NCBI GenBank assembly: GCA_044507775.1
Contig: JBIQIY010000023.1
Span: forward strand, 37,118-101,117
DNA length: 64,000 nucleotides
Direction of reading: 5' to 3'
DNA from: Chryseosolibacter sp044507775
GTDB lineage: Bacteria; Bacteroidota; Bacteroidia; Cytophagales; Cyclobacteriaceae
Every line of letters starts with the position of its first letter. The stretch's first letter is position 1. Below the pieces are notes generated by a model. It was not told the DNA's origin. It saw only the letters and a list, made by a program, of their open reading frames with translations, and made no database searches. The position numbers were made by a program, and so were the translations under genes. Positions 41,886 through 50,890 of the stretch are shown here, one piece after another.

Positions 41886-42974
41886 ATTACCCCTTAAAGC
41901 TTGTTCGCGCTCGATGGACTCAAAGAGGGCTTTGAAGTTTCCCTTGCCGAATGATTTTGCGCCGTGGCGCTCGATGATCTCGAAGAACAGCGTCGGGCGG
42001 TCCTGCACAGGTTTTGAAAATATCTGCAGCAGGTAGCCTTCTTCATCCCGGTCGATGAGGATGTTTTGTTTCCGGAGGTCGTTTAAATTTTCTTGAATCG
42101 TTCCGACCCGATCGAGCACATCGTCATAGTAGGTATCCGGCACGCGTAAAAATTCCATGCCGCGTCGTCGTAATTCGGAAACGGTAAAGACAATGTCTTC
42201 CGTAGCGATGGCGATATGCTGGACACCTGCGCCTCCGTAAAAGTCAAGGTACTCCTCGATCTGTGATTTTTTCTTGCCTTCCGCCGGCTCGTTGATGGGA
42301 AACTTGATGTATCCATTGCCATTCGAAACCACCTTGGACATCAGTGCGCTATATTCGGTACTGATATCCTTGTCGTCGAACGTTATAAGAAGCTTGAATC
42401 CCATCACGTCCTCGTAGAAGCGAACCCACTCGTTCATGTGCCCCAGTTCCACATTTCCCACGCAATGGTCGATGTACTTGAGTCCGGTCGGGTTGACGGC
42501 CGCGGTGCTCTTCCACGGTTTGTATCCCGGCATGAAAGGGCCTTTGTAGTTTTTCCGTTCGACGAATGTGTGCACCGTCTCGCCATAGGTGAGGATGGAG
42601 GCCGTCACGACTTCGCCGAATTCATCTTCTGTCCGCTTCGGTTCTTGCGCGGCTACCGCTCCGCGTGACGTGGTCTCAAAAAAAGACTTGCGCGCATCGT
42701 TAACCCATAAAGCCAGTACTTTTACGCCATCACCGTGTCTGTTCACATGCGCGGCGATCTCCGAATCACCTCGAAGCGCTGTGGTGAGCACAAACCGAAT
42801 TTTGCCTTGTTGCATTACGTACGATGCGCGATCGCGCAACCCGGTTTCGGGCCCGGCGTAAGCGATCAACTCGAAACCCATGCAATGCTGGTAATACTGC
42901 GCCGCCTGCCTGGCGTTACCCACATAGAACTCAATATGGTCGGTGCCCTGGATGGGCAAGAAATCTTCTGCCAT
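41880..42974 (-). CDS. hppD: 4-hydroxyphenylpyruvate dioxygenase
   Basis: A 364-residue non-heme iron dioxygenase making homogentisate from 4-hydroxyphenylpyruvate in tyrosine degradation. Two VOC modules are present (HIEFYVGNARQAAQYY at the N-terminus). The iron ligands are the histidines in YIDHCVGNVELGHM and GVQHIAIATED and the glutamate in LFFEIIERHGAKSF. No other tyrosine-degradation gene is adjacent. It is bounded on both sides by inverted repeat arrays. Confidence 0.94.
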   Translation of the reverse strand: MAEDFLPIQGTDHIEFYVGNARQAAQYYQHCMGFELIAYAGPETGLRDRASYVMQQGKIRFVLTTALRGDSEIAAHVNRHGDGVKVLALWVNDARKSFFETTSRGAVAAQEPKRTEDEFGEVVTASILTYGETVHTFVERKNYKGPFMPGYKPWKSTAAVNPTGLKYIDHCVGNVELGHMNEWVRFYEDVMGFKLLITFDDKDISTEYSALMSKVVSNGNGYIKFPINEPAEGKKKSQIEEYLDFYGGAGVQHIAIATEDIVFTVSELRRRGMEFLRVPDTYYDDVLDRVGTIQENLNDLRKQNILIDRDEEGYLLQIFSKPVQDRPTLFFEIIERHGAKSFGKGNFKALFESIEREQALRGNL

Positions 42975-43025
42975 GCCTGTGTCTTTTTGGTTGCTCGAAA
43001 TTTACGCTTTACAAACGTGTGAGGA

Positions 43026-43229
43026 AAGGGAATTGGGGGTATAAGGGGTGTAGGGGGTGTAGGGGGTGTAAGGGAAATAGGGTATACGGGTTCCATCCCT
43101 ACACCCTAGATCCCTTATATCCCTATATCCCTATATCCCTATATCCCTATATCCTTTATCCCTTATATCCCCTATACCCTTTATCCCTTATATCCCTTAT
43201 ATCCCTATACCCCATATCCTATCCCTCCA
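43026..43229. repeat. Inverted array of GTGTAGGGG / TATATCCC units
   Basis: The G-rich left arm (43026-43091) contains 9-base GGTGTAGGG-type units. The C-rich right arm (about 43094-43229) contains four exact and one near TATATCCC octamers (43116-43155), then degenerate CCCTTATAT and CCCTATACC units. It separates hppD (-) from the hypothetical gene at 43278 (+) and resembles the array at 16921-17076. Confidence 0.85.
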
Positions 43230-43277
43230 CATTTTTGTAATTGCATTAAATCTGTAATATTTACGGAAAAATTCGCT

Positions 43278-43646
43278 ATGAACGTTAAGGAACTGGATGC
43301 CGAGTTGCGGGAAATTGAAAAGGCAAAGATTGAGTTGAGCAAACTCGACTATAATGACCCAAAGTATGATGACCTGGAGGAAGCCCTTCATGACCTGGAG
43401 GATGAGTTTCAGGACAAGCATGGCGAATTCCTGGAGGAAGCTCTTCAGACGGTTCACGATGACCTGTGTCCCGACAACGATGTGTTGATGCCGATCGCTT
43501 ATCTCGGAAAGGGCGTGCCGGTTGAAGTTGACAAATTCCCCGGGAAAGACACCCGGCTGGTCTTGCTGACGAATCCCCCGCGAATCGTGCTGACGATCGG
43601 GAAGGAGAAGCAGGACGTCGTGTGGACTGCGGGCAAGGTGAAATAA
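43278..43646 (+). CDS. Small hypothetical protein with acidic coiled coil
   Basis: A 122-residue acidic protein. Residues 1-55 form a charged coiled coil (LREIEKAKIELSKLDYNDPK, LEEALHDLEDEFQDKHGEF). The rest is a short beta domain (VLMPIAYLGKGVPVEVDKF, RLVLLTNPPRIVLTIG). No signal peptide and no motif I know. It ends 13 bases before the convergent trpS stop. Confidence 0.75.
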   Translation: MNVKELDAELREIEKAKIELSKLDYNDPKYDDLEEALHDLEDEFQDKHGEFLEEALQTVHDDLCPDNDVLMPIAYLGKGVPVEVDKFPGKDTRLVLLTNPPRIVLTIGKEKQDVVWTAGKVK

Positions 43647-43659
43647 TCAGATCGGACGA

Positions 43660-44631
43660 TTACCGATAGCCAAGTTTCTTGCGCACGCGTGCCAACACCT
43701 CGTTGGCGATTACGCGCGCTTTTGCTTCACCCTGTTCCAGTTTTTTCTCGAGTTCTTCCGGGTTGCTCAGGTAGTAGTTGAACGCTTCTCTTTCCCTGGC
43801 GTACTTTCTGGTGATCAGCTCGAACAATTCCTGCTTTGCATGGCCGTATCCATAGTTTCCCGCCCGGTATTTTTTTTGCATCGCATCCCGTTGATCGTCG
43901 TCCGCAATAAGACTGTAGATCTTGTAAACATTGTCTGTCTCGGGGTTTTTCGGCGCCTCCAGGGGCGTGCTGTCTGTTACGATCGACAACACTTGTTTTC
44001 GTAATTCCTTGTCAGGAAGAAAAATATCGATCGTATTCCCGTAGGACTTACTCATTTTTTGTCCGTCGGTTCCCGGGATTGTCATGACCTGCTCTTCGAT
44101 CTTCGCTTCCGGGACGACAAAGGTTTCCCCGTACTGACTATTGAAAGTGGAGGCGATGTCGCGGGCGATTTCCACGTGCTGCCGCTGATCTTTGCCCACA
44201 GGAACAAAGTGCGCATCGTACAGGATGATATCGGCGGTCATCAGCACTGGATAAGTAAAAAGGCCTGCATTTACGTCAGCGAGTTTTTCGGACTTATCCT
44301 TGAAGGAGTGCGCGTTCGCCAGCATGGGAAAGGGCGTAAAGCAATTCAGATACCACGTGAGTTCGCAGACCTCGGGAATGCGGGACTGCCGGTAAAGAAA
44401 ATTTTTCTCGATGTCAAAACCGAATGCGAGCCAGGCCGCCGCCACAGCCTGGACGTTATGAACGCGTGTGGATGCGTCTTTTATGGTTGTGAGGGAATGG
44501 AGGTCGGCGATAAAGAAAAGCGATTCGTTTCCTGGCCGCTGTGAAAGTCGAATGGCGGGGATGATCGCGCCCAATAGATTACCCAAATGCGGACGACCGC
44601 TGCTTTGGATTCCGGTTAAGATCCTTGACAT
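43660..44631 (-). CDS. trpS: Tryptophanyl-tRNA synthetase
   Basis: A 323-residue class I synthetase charging tRNA-Trp. The HIGH-type motif is GRPHLGNLLG and the KMSKS loop is KMSKSYGNT. The segments DIILYDAHFVPVGKDQRQHV are typical of TrpRS. Length normal for the bacterial enzyme. Confidence 0.95.
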   Translation of the reverse strand: MSRILTGIQSSGRPHLGNLLGAIIPAIRLSQRPGNESLFFIADLHSLTTIKDASTRVHNVQAVAAAWLAFGFDIEKNFLYRQSRIPEVCELTWYLNCFTPFPMLANAHSFKDKSEKLADVNAGLFTYPVLMTADIILYDAHFVPVGKDQRQHVEIARDIASTFNSQYGETFVVPEAKIEEQVMTIPGTDGQKMSKSYGNTIDIFLPDKELRKQVLSIVTDSTPLEAPKNPETDNVYKIYSLIADDDQRDAMQKKYRAGNYGYGHAKQELFELITRKYAREREAFNYYLSNPEELEKKLEQGEAKARVIANEVLARVRKKLGYR

Positions 44632-44662
44632 AGTTTTGCAAAGAAAAGAAAATGTTGATTAC

Positions 44663-44764
44663 ATGTTGAATTGCCGCCGTTTATTCCTTTCGGGGCCATA
44701 CTACCGACCGCTGGAACGCGTTTTGCCCGTAACCTGTTGCAAGAATTGCCCGATGCAAGAATAA
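44663..44764 (+). CDS. Possible 33-residue cysteine-rich small protein
   Basis: ATG 44663 to TAA 44764 encodes 33 residues ending VTCCKNCPMQE, with four cysteines and a proline/tyrosine-rich middle (SGPYYRPLERVLP). It lies between trpS (-) and the DUF1573 gene (+). No promoter box was found and chance occurrence is possible; the clustered CCxxC is the only reason to list it. Confidence 0.2.
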   Translation: MLNCRRLFLSGPYYRPLERVLPVTCCKNCPMQE

Positions 44765-44823
44765 CCCTGGCCTCTGTGTAAGATTCGCCGGGGAGATGAA
44801 CCTAAAATGCGCGGAGAATTATT

Positions 44824-44831
44824 TAGTTTTA
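44824..44831 (+). promoter_or_regulatory. -7-like element of the DUF1573 gene
   Basis: TAGTTTTA matches TAnnTTTG at seven of eight positions, 21 bases before ATG 44852. It supports that start over the in-frame ATG at 44807. Confidence 0.4.
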
Positions 44832-44851
44832 CACCAATCTTTTTCCCGACC

Positions 44852-45931
44852 ATGACAAGAACTTTTTGCTCATTCATCCTCGTCCTCATCGCTTCACTGG
44901 CTTTCGCTCAGCAGGCCAAACAGCTCGCGTTCCGGGAGGAAACGCATGATTTTGGCGTGGTGGATGAAAACAAGGGCCCTGTCACGCACGAATTTGTATT
45001 CACTAATAACAGCACGCGCCCGGTGAAGATCCTCAAGGTTCAGGCCTCCTGTGGATGCACAACGCCGGGGTGGTCAAAGGAGGCCGTCGCTCCCGACAAA
45101 GAGGGTTTCATACGAGCGAGTTACAATCCGAAGGGTCGCCCCGGCTTCTTCAACAAATCGCTGACGGTCACGACCGATCTCGAGCCGAGTCCCGTCATCC
45201 TGCAAATCAAGGGTCAGGTGTCCAATGTAGAGAAGCCCGCGCCATCGGATTTTCCGGCGGGCATCGGAAATCTCAAGCTGAAAGTCGCGTCCTTTAATAT
45301 GGGTAGGGTGTTTCTTAAGGATGAGTATGTGGTGCGCGAATTTCCTGTGATGAATGCCGGCGCGGACCCGCTCGAGTTTACGGGAAACTTCAGGCATCCG
45401 GCTTATATCCGTGTTGACGCTCAACCCAGAACCCTTGGTCCGGGTGAAAAAGGTATTATTCGGGTCAGCTACAACGGCGCGTTAAAAAAGCAGTATGGCT
45501 TCCAGTCCGACAATGTTGAACTGGAAACCAATGACAAGGCCATTCCGATGAAGTCATTTTCTGTTTTTGCAACACTGGAGGATTATTTTCCGGAGATGTC
45601 CGCCGCCGAGTTAGCGAAAGCGCCGAAGCTGAACATTCCCGGTACATCGCTGGATTTTGGAAATATCAAACCCAACACCGAAAGCGAGCGGGAGATTGTT
45701 CTTACCAATACCGGGCGAAAGGACCTGGAATTGCGATCGATCCAGCCGAATTGCTCATGCATCAAAGCCACTGCTGCAAAGACATCCATCAAGCCCGGAG
45801 AAAGCACGACAGTGAAAATAGCTTTTGATCCTCAGGATCGCAGTGGCACACAAAACAAAGCCGTCACTTTTTATTCCAACGATCCAGCCAACCCGGTCCA
45901 GCGCGTTACGTTCACGGCGTACGTCCAGTAG
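44852..45931 (+). CDS. DUF1573 domain-containing exported protein
   Basis: About 359 residues from ATG 44852, chosen because it begins a clean signal peptide (MTRTFCSFILVLIASLAFAQ) and follows a -7-like box. Two immunoglobulin-like DUF1573 domains are visible, each with the hallmark cysteine pair: ASCGCTTPGWSKE near residue 70, and PNCSCIKATAAKT near residue 308. An additional Ig-like module lies between. Proteins of this family are periplasmic or surface structural proteins of unknown exact role in Bacteroidota. Confidence 0.88.
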   Translation: MTRTFCSFILVLIASLAFAQQAKQLAFREETHDFGVVDENKGPVTHEFVFTNNSTRPVKILKVQASCGCTTPGWSKEAVAPDKEGFIRASYNPKGRPGFFNKSLTVTTDLEPSPVILQIKGQVSNVEKPAPSDFPAGIGNLKLKVASFNMGRVFLKDEYVVREFPVMNAGADPLEFTGNFRHPAYIRVDAQPRTLGPGEKGIIRVSYNGALKKQYGFQSDNVELETNDKAIPMKSFSVFATLEDYFPEMSAAELAKAPKLNIPGTSLDFGNIKPNTESEREIVLTNTGRKDLELRSIQPNCSCIKATAAKTSIKPGESTTVKIAFDPQDRSGTQNKAVTFYSNDPANPVQRVTFTAYVQ

Positions 45932-45950
45932 CGAAGAAGCTTGCGAGTCC

Positions 45951-47204
45951 CTACTCAAATGCCGGAATGTCCGTGATATGGTTTCCGAGAATGAGCAGAT
46001 GTATGTCGTGCGTTCCCTCGTAAGTGATCACCGACTCGAGATTCATCATGTGGCGCATGATCGGATATTCTCCGGTGATGCCCATCGCCCCGTGGATCTG
46101 TCGCGCTTCACGGGCGATCTCCAGGGCCATGTGAACGTTGTTGCGCTTTGCCAGGGAGATCTGCGCGGAGGTACCTTTGCCTTCGTTCATGAGCGTTCCC
46201 AGCCGCCAGTTAAGAAGCTGCGCCTTTGTAATCTCCGTCAGCATCTCGGCAAGTTTTTTCTGTACCAACTGGAATGACGCGATTGGTTTGCCAAACTGCA
46301 TCCTTTCTTTTGCGTACCGGCGCGCCGACTCGTAGCAATCCATCGCCGCTCCTGTTGCTCCCCAGGCGATGCCGTAGCGGGCGGCATCCAGGCACATGAG
46401 TGGAGCACCCAATCCGTTCTTGCCGGGCAGGAGGTTTTCTTTCGGTACTCTAACGTTGTCGAACACCAGCTCTCCCGTTACACTGGCTCGCAGCGACCAC
46501 TTGCCATGTGTTTCGGGCGTCGTAAAGCCCTCGAAGCCGCGCTCGACAATCAGACCGTGAATGCGTCCTGCTTCATTCTTTGCCCACACGACAGCGACAT
46601 CCGCTTGGGGAGAATTCGAGATCCACATCTTCGCTCCATTGAGAAGGTAGTGGTCGCCCATGTCCTTGAAATTGGTAACCATGCCGCCGGGGTTTGAGCC
46701 GTGATCCGGTTCAGTAAGACCGAAACATCCCAGCCATTCTCCTGAGCCCAGTTTGGGCAGGTATTTTTTCCGCTGTTCTTCGCTTCCGAACTTGTAGATC
46801 GGATACATAACCAGCGACCCTTGTACGGATGCTGTCGATCGCATTCCGGAGTCCCCCCGTTCGATCTCCTGCATGATCAATCCGTAGCTGATATAATCCA
46901 GTCCGCCTCCGCCGTACTCAGCCGGAACGGTCGGTCCGAATGCACCGATCGCTCCGAACTTACGGACAATTTCGGTGGGAAAATGCGCCTGCTGCGCCCA
47001 CTCTTCGATGTAAGGTGAGATCTCTTTTTTCACGAAGTCGCGCATGGAACTGCGGATGAGTTTGTGTTCCGCGGTGAACAGGTCATCGATCGCATAAAAA
47101 TCCGGGTGATCAAAGACATCCTGCTTTGACGATTTCCTGATGCCGGATCCACCAGTCTGCTGTTTCGACATAGAATTGCTATTGATGATTAATGTGACCG
47201 GCAC
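45951..47204 (-). CDS. Acyl-CoA dehydrogenase, glutaryl-CoA dehydrogenase type
   Basis: A 417-residue FAD enzyme. A start at residue 13 (MSKQQTGGSG, base 47168) is also possible. Signatures include CFGLTEPDHGSNPGGM, the FAD-binding MWISNSPQADVAVVWAK and the catalytic glutamate in TYEGTHDIHLLILG, which is the glutaryl-CoA dehydrogenase pattern. The probable reaction is oxidation and decarboxylation of glutaryl-CoA to crotonyl-CoA in lysine/tryptophan degradation; other acyl-CoA substrates are possible. Confidence 0.9.
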   Translation of the reverse strand: MPVTLIINSNSMSKQQTGGSGIRKSSKQDVFDHPDFYAIDDLFTAEHKLIRSSMRDFVKKEISPYIEEWAQQAHFPTEIVRKFGAIGAFGPTVPAEYGGGGLDYISYGLIMQEIERGDSGMRSTASVQGSLVMYPIYKFGSEEQRKKYLPKLGSGEWLGCFGLTEPDHGSNPGGMVTNFKDMGDHYLLNGAKMWISNSPQADVAVVWAKNEAGRIHGLIVERGFEGFTTPETHGKWSLRASVTGELVFDNVRVPKENLLPGKNGLGAPLMCLDAARYGIAWGATGAAMDCYESARRYAKERMQFGKPIASFQLVQKKLAEMLTEITKAQLLNWRLGTLMNEGKGTSAQISLAKRNNVHMALEIAREARQIHGAMGITGEYPIMRHMMNLESVITYEGTHDIHLLILGNHITDIPAFE

Positions 47205-47330
47205 GAAGTTAAGCGATAATTTAGAATTAAAGGGTGGGAAACAGCCGCTGAGTGTGGTGGTAACTTCAGCTCCTCTTCTCTTAGGGATTTGGCAGCAAAT
47301 GAGTACCTTAGCAGTCCTATTCTCCTGAGG

Positions 47331-49124
47331 TTGAAAAAGATCATCTGCGCGTTGTTCTTATTGATCGCGGCTCATTCCATGTATGGGCAGGGATTTTTGC
47401 GCAAGACCTATCACGATGCGGAAAAGAAAAACCTGAAGGAGGTTTACCAGGTGAAGGATACCATCGGTAATATTCTGAATGGAAAGTACGTCTCCTATTA
47501 TCTCAACGGAAGCATCGAGTCACGCGGTCAGTTCACCGATAACACCACGACGGGCGTTTGGGAATTCTTTTACGAGTCCGGCAAATTGAAAATGCGCGGC
47601 ATCCTGGAGAAGAATGCGAATTACGGCTTGTGGGAATATTTTTATGAAAGCGGTCGGAAAAGTATGGAAGGCGTCGTCAATGGAAAGAACCGCGAAGGTG
47701 AATGGATCAGCTACTACGAGAACGGCCAGGTGAAAGAAGCCGGGCACTATGCCGGTAACAAGCGCGACGGCTTATGGAAATCGTATTTCGAGGATGGAGC
47801 TTTGAAAGGGGAGATCGAGTACACCCATGACGCCGGAAGGTTCATCGAATACTATCATTCCGGAAAGGTTTTTGGTGAAGGGCCACGAGCGGGTACCCGC
47901 AACGTTGGACATTGGCGACTCTTCGCTGAAGACGGATCGCTTTTGTCGGAGGGAGAATACGAGAACGGCAAGAAACAGGGTCAGTGGTATTACTACTACC
48001 CCGACGGAAAAATCGCAAGCAAGGGAAAATACGTCAACGATCTCCCTGATGCCTCGTGGGAATATTTCTATGAGGATGGAAAGCTCAGCCGCGCGGGTGG
48101 CTACGAGAATGGCGTCAAAATAGGTTCGTGGCGAACGCTCTACGAGGATGGCGCAATTAGCAGTGAAAGCGTTTTTCACGATGGGCGAGGTGAGATCCGG
48201 CAATTTTATCCCTCGGGAAAACTGAAATCGTACGGGATGACGCTCGATGATGTACGCGATGGCAAATGGATCTTTTACTACGAAGACGGGCGCAAGGAAG
48301 GCGAATGTGATTACACAGCAAACAAGGGAACGTACTATGGATATTTCCCGAACGGGGCCCTGCAGACAAAAGGCGCGATGACGGGCGATCTGAAGACCGG
48401 CACCTGGGAGATTTACAAGGAGGACGGGACCCTCTCGGGCTACTACCGTCCATTCTATGATGACAAGAAACTCGGCGAAGAGATTGTAGCGCTAGCATTG
48501 GCATCCGTGCCGGTGAAGAAGACAACAGAGAGGCACCGGAGGAAGGCGGAGTATTTTACTCCACGACTCAACGAGTTTCGCGGATTGATAGTAGCCGGGA
48601 ATCCGGTGATGGCATTTGCGGGTCGCATGCCTCTCGGTGTCGAGTTCTATCTGCAGGAAAGACTCGGTCACGAGTTTGAATTTATCGGCATCCGCGCGCC
48701 ATTCTTTAAGCGGGACCTCGCGGTGCCGGCAGGGGAACGATTTGAACGTGGATACGAGATCGTTATCAAGCAAAAACTTTACAACCCTCTTCGTACTGGC
48801 ATGTGGTACTTCGGCCATGAGATCCGGTTTACGAATTACGGACACTTCATCAATCAGCCAATCAGCGTGATGACAGCGGAGTTGTTTACGTTCAGCTGCG
48901 TAGAACAGCGCATGGAATGGGGGCTGCTGACCGGTTATAGGATTTCGCGAAGCAATGTCCGAAGCGGTTTGACAATCGACGCCTTTGCTTCCGCCGATAT
49001 CGGTTATCGCGGGTTTGACGTTGACCCCAAGTTCGCGTCTTACTTTGACGATATGAATCAGTCGCGACTTTCCACCAGTTTCCACGTCGGCGTGAATTTT
49101 GGAAACGTGTTTTCATTCCGGTAA
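47331..49124 (+). CDS. YwqK/MORN-type repeat protein fused to a C-terminal beta-barrel-like domain
   Basis: About 597 residues from TTG 47331, preferred because it starts a signal peptide (KKIICALFLLIAAHSMYGQ); a TTG at 47289 is also in frame. Residues about 45-400 contain fourteen tandem repeats of about 23 residues with the pattern W-x-x-Y-Y-E-(D/N/S)-G-x-(L/I) (WEFFYESGKLKMRG, WYYYYPDGKIASKG). This is the YwqK antitoxin-type repeat, related to MORN. The remaining 190 residues alternate aromatic strands (MWYFGHEIRFTNYG, WGLLTGYRISRS) and end in FGNVFSFR, like an outer-membrane beta barrel. Probably a surface or outer-membrane protein; no toxin partner is adjacent. Confidence 0.85.
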   Translation: MKKIICALFLLIAAHSMYGQGFLRKTYHDAEKKNLKEVYQVKDTIGNILNGKYVSYYLNGSIESRGQFTDNTTTGVWEFFYESGKLKMRGILEKNANYGLWEYFYESGRKSMEGVVNGKNREGEWISYYENGQVKEAGHYAGNKRDGLWKSYFEDGALKGEIEYTHDAGRFIEYYHSGKVFGEGPRAGTRNVGHWRLFAEDGSLLSEGEYENGKKQGQWYYYYPDGKIASKGKYVNDLPDASWEYFYEDGKLSRAGGYENGVKIGSWRTLYEDGAISSESVFHDGRGEIRQFYPSGKLKSYGMTLDDVRDGKWIFYYEDGRKEGECDYTANKGTYYGYFPNGALQTKGAMTGDLKTGTWEIYKEDGTLSGYYRPFYDDKKLGEEIVALALASVPVKKTTERHRRKAEYFTPRLNEFRGLIVAGNPVMAFAGRMPLGVEFYLQERLGHEFEFIGIRAPFFKRDLAVPAGERFERGYEIVIKQKLYNPLRTGMWYFGHEIRFTNYGHFINQPISVMTAELFTFSCVEQRMEWGLLTGYRISRSNVRSGLTIDAFASADIGYRGFDVDPKFASYFDDMNQSRLSTSFHVGVNFGNVFSFR

Positions 49125-49126
49125 CG

Positions 49127-50695
49127 ATGCGTGTTGAAGAAATTGTCCTTTGGCCGGAAGAGGCGTTTGATGATACCGTGTTCCCCGCGATCCTCTACGA
49201 AAGGTTGGGATTGAAGAACGATGGAAGCGTTTTGATCAATCCCGTCCGGCGGTCGATCGATGCGAGGGGAAAAAAAGTCCGCGTTCGCCTTCAATGTGAA
49301 GTCTACGATGCATCTGAAACAAGGCCACCTTCCCGAAAAGCAGAGTTACCCGATGTTAGAAGCAAGCCGGTAGTCATCGTCCTCGGTTCTGGTCCTGCAG
49401 GATTATTTGCGGCTCTGCGGCTAATAGCGCTCGGCTATAAGCCGGTCGTCTTTGAAAGAGGAAAAGACGTTCAATCGCGGCGGCGCGACCTGGCTGCCAT
49501 CAACAAGGAGCACATCGTAAATCCGGATTCCAACTATTGCTTCGGTGAGGGTGGAGCCGGAACGTATTCCGACGGAAAACTCTATACGCGCTCCAAAAAA
49601 CGCGGAGATATCAAGTCAGTTCTGGAGACGCTGGTAGACCACGGCGCACGGCCGGAAATAATGTTCGATGCCCATCCCCACATCGGCACCAACAAACTGC
49701 CGAAGCTTGTGGCAGAGCTCCGTCAAACGATTCTCGATCACGGGGGTGAAATTCATTTTAATTCGCGTGTGGATGATCTCATTATTATTGGCGATTCAAT
49801 TCGCGGGGTCGTGCTTTCGACTGGTGAGAAGGTGGACGGCGAATCGCTGATCCTCGCGGCGGGACATTCAGCGCGCGATATTTTTCATTTGCTTGACAGA
49901 AAGAAAATCCTCATTGAGGCCAAGCCGTTTGCGCTGGGCCTCAGGGTTGAGCATTCCCAAAACCTTATCGACAAAATTCAGTATCACTGTGCGGATGAGC
50001 GGGGGCCCTATCTGCCGGCGTCATCGTACAGCCTTGTTCAGCAAACGATGGTAAAAGGGCGGGAGCGAGGCGTGTTTTCCTTCTGCATGTGTCCCGGGGG
50101 TTTTATTGTGCCAGCGGCGACCGCTCCCGGCGAAGTTGTCGTAAACGGAATGAGCCCGTCGCGCCGCGATTCGGTTTTTGCGAACTCGGGAATCGTGGTC
50201 ACCGTTGATGAGAAAGATTTCGCCGGACATCGGGAGCGGCGTGCCCTGGCGGGAATGTATTTTCAGGCAGATATCGAGCGTCTGGCCTGTGAGTTGGCCG
50301 GCGGAACACAGAAGGCCCCCGCACAGCGGTTAGTGGATTTTGTGGAAGGAAAGGTGTCGCCGGCTTTGCTGGCTACTTCCTATCAACCCGGGCTCACCTC
50401 GGTAAATCTGGAGGATCTGTTACCGGACTTTATATCCCAGGCCTTGCAGATGGCCTTCAAGCAGTTCGGAAAGAAAATGAAAGGATATTATACCAACGAT
50501 GCTCAGGTGGTCGGGGTCGAGAGTCGCACTTCATCACCGGTAAAAATTCCGCGCGACAAGGAGACTCTGGAACATCCTCAGATACGGGGCCTCTTTCCCT
50601 GTGGCGAGGGAGCCGGATATGCAGGGGGTATCGTGTCGGCTGCCATGGACGGCGAACGATGCGCGGAAGCGGTGGTCAACAAATTGCGGGCATAG
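49127..50695 (+). CDS. FAD-dependent dehydrogenase of the COG2509 type
   Basis: A 522-residue flavoprotein. The Rossmann FAD motif VLGSGPAGLFAALRLI is near residue 85. It is followed by the family hallmarks RRRDLAAINKEHIVNPDSNY and CFGEGGAGTYSDGKLYTRSK, and the C-terminal PCGEGAGYAGGIVSAAMDG. The first 80 residues are a separate domain. The family is predicted to reduce or oxidise an unknown substrate in the cytoplasm. It starts 2 bases after the YwqK-repeat gene, so the two are almost certainly cotranscribed. Confidence 0.9.
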   Translation: MRVEEIVLWPEEAFDDTVFPAILYERLGLKNDGSVLINPVRRSIDARGKKVRVRLQCEVYDASETRPPSRKAELPDVRSKPVVIVLGSGPAGLFAALRLIALGYKPVVFERGKDVQSRRRDLAAINKEHIVNPDSNYCFGEGGAGTYSDGKLYTRSKKRGDIKSVLETLVDHGARPEIMFDAHPHIGTNKLPKLVAELRQTILDHGGEIHFNSRVDDLIIIGDSIRGVVLSTGEKVDGESLILAAGHSARDIFHLLDRKKILIEAKPFALGLRVEHSQNLIDKIQYHCADERGPYLPASSYSLVQQTMVKGRERGVFSFCMCPGGFIVPAATAPGEVVVNGMSPSRRDSVFANSGIVVTVDEKDFAGHRERRALAGMYFQADIERLACELAGGTQKAPAQRLVDFVEGKVSPALLATSYQPGLTSVNLEDLLPDFISQALQMAFKQFGKKMKGYYTNDAQVVGVESRTSSPVKIPRDKETLEHPQIRGLFPCGEGAGYAGGIVSAAMDGERCAEAVVNKLRA

Positions 50696-50890
50696 TGGCT
50701 GATTTGATGAACGGGTTTATCTGCTAACCTATTATCGCTATATTTCACTCATCGACCTGTGCGGCGATCCTGGTTACACAATCATCCAGGTAGTATCGGA
50801 TAATATTTGTCTTTAATACGCCGGCGAGGAATGGCTATATCGCTTAATGCATTTTGCTTTCGCTGCGTGGATCATTAATTTAAACTAACC

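Noticed and set aside
47331..49124. Toxin-antitoxin system based on YwqK repeats
   Set aside because: No toxin gene is adjacent. The protein has a signal peptide and a barrel-like domain, which does not fit a cytoplasmic antitoxin.
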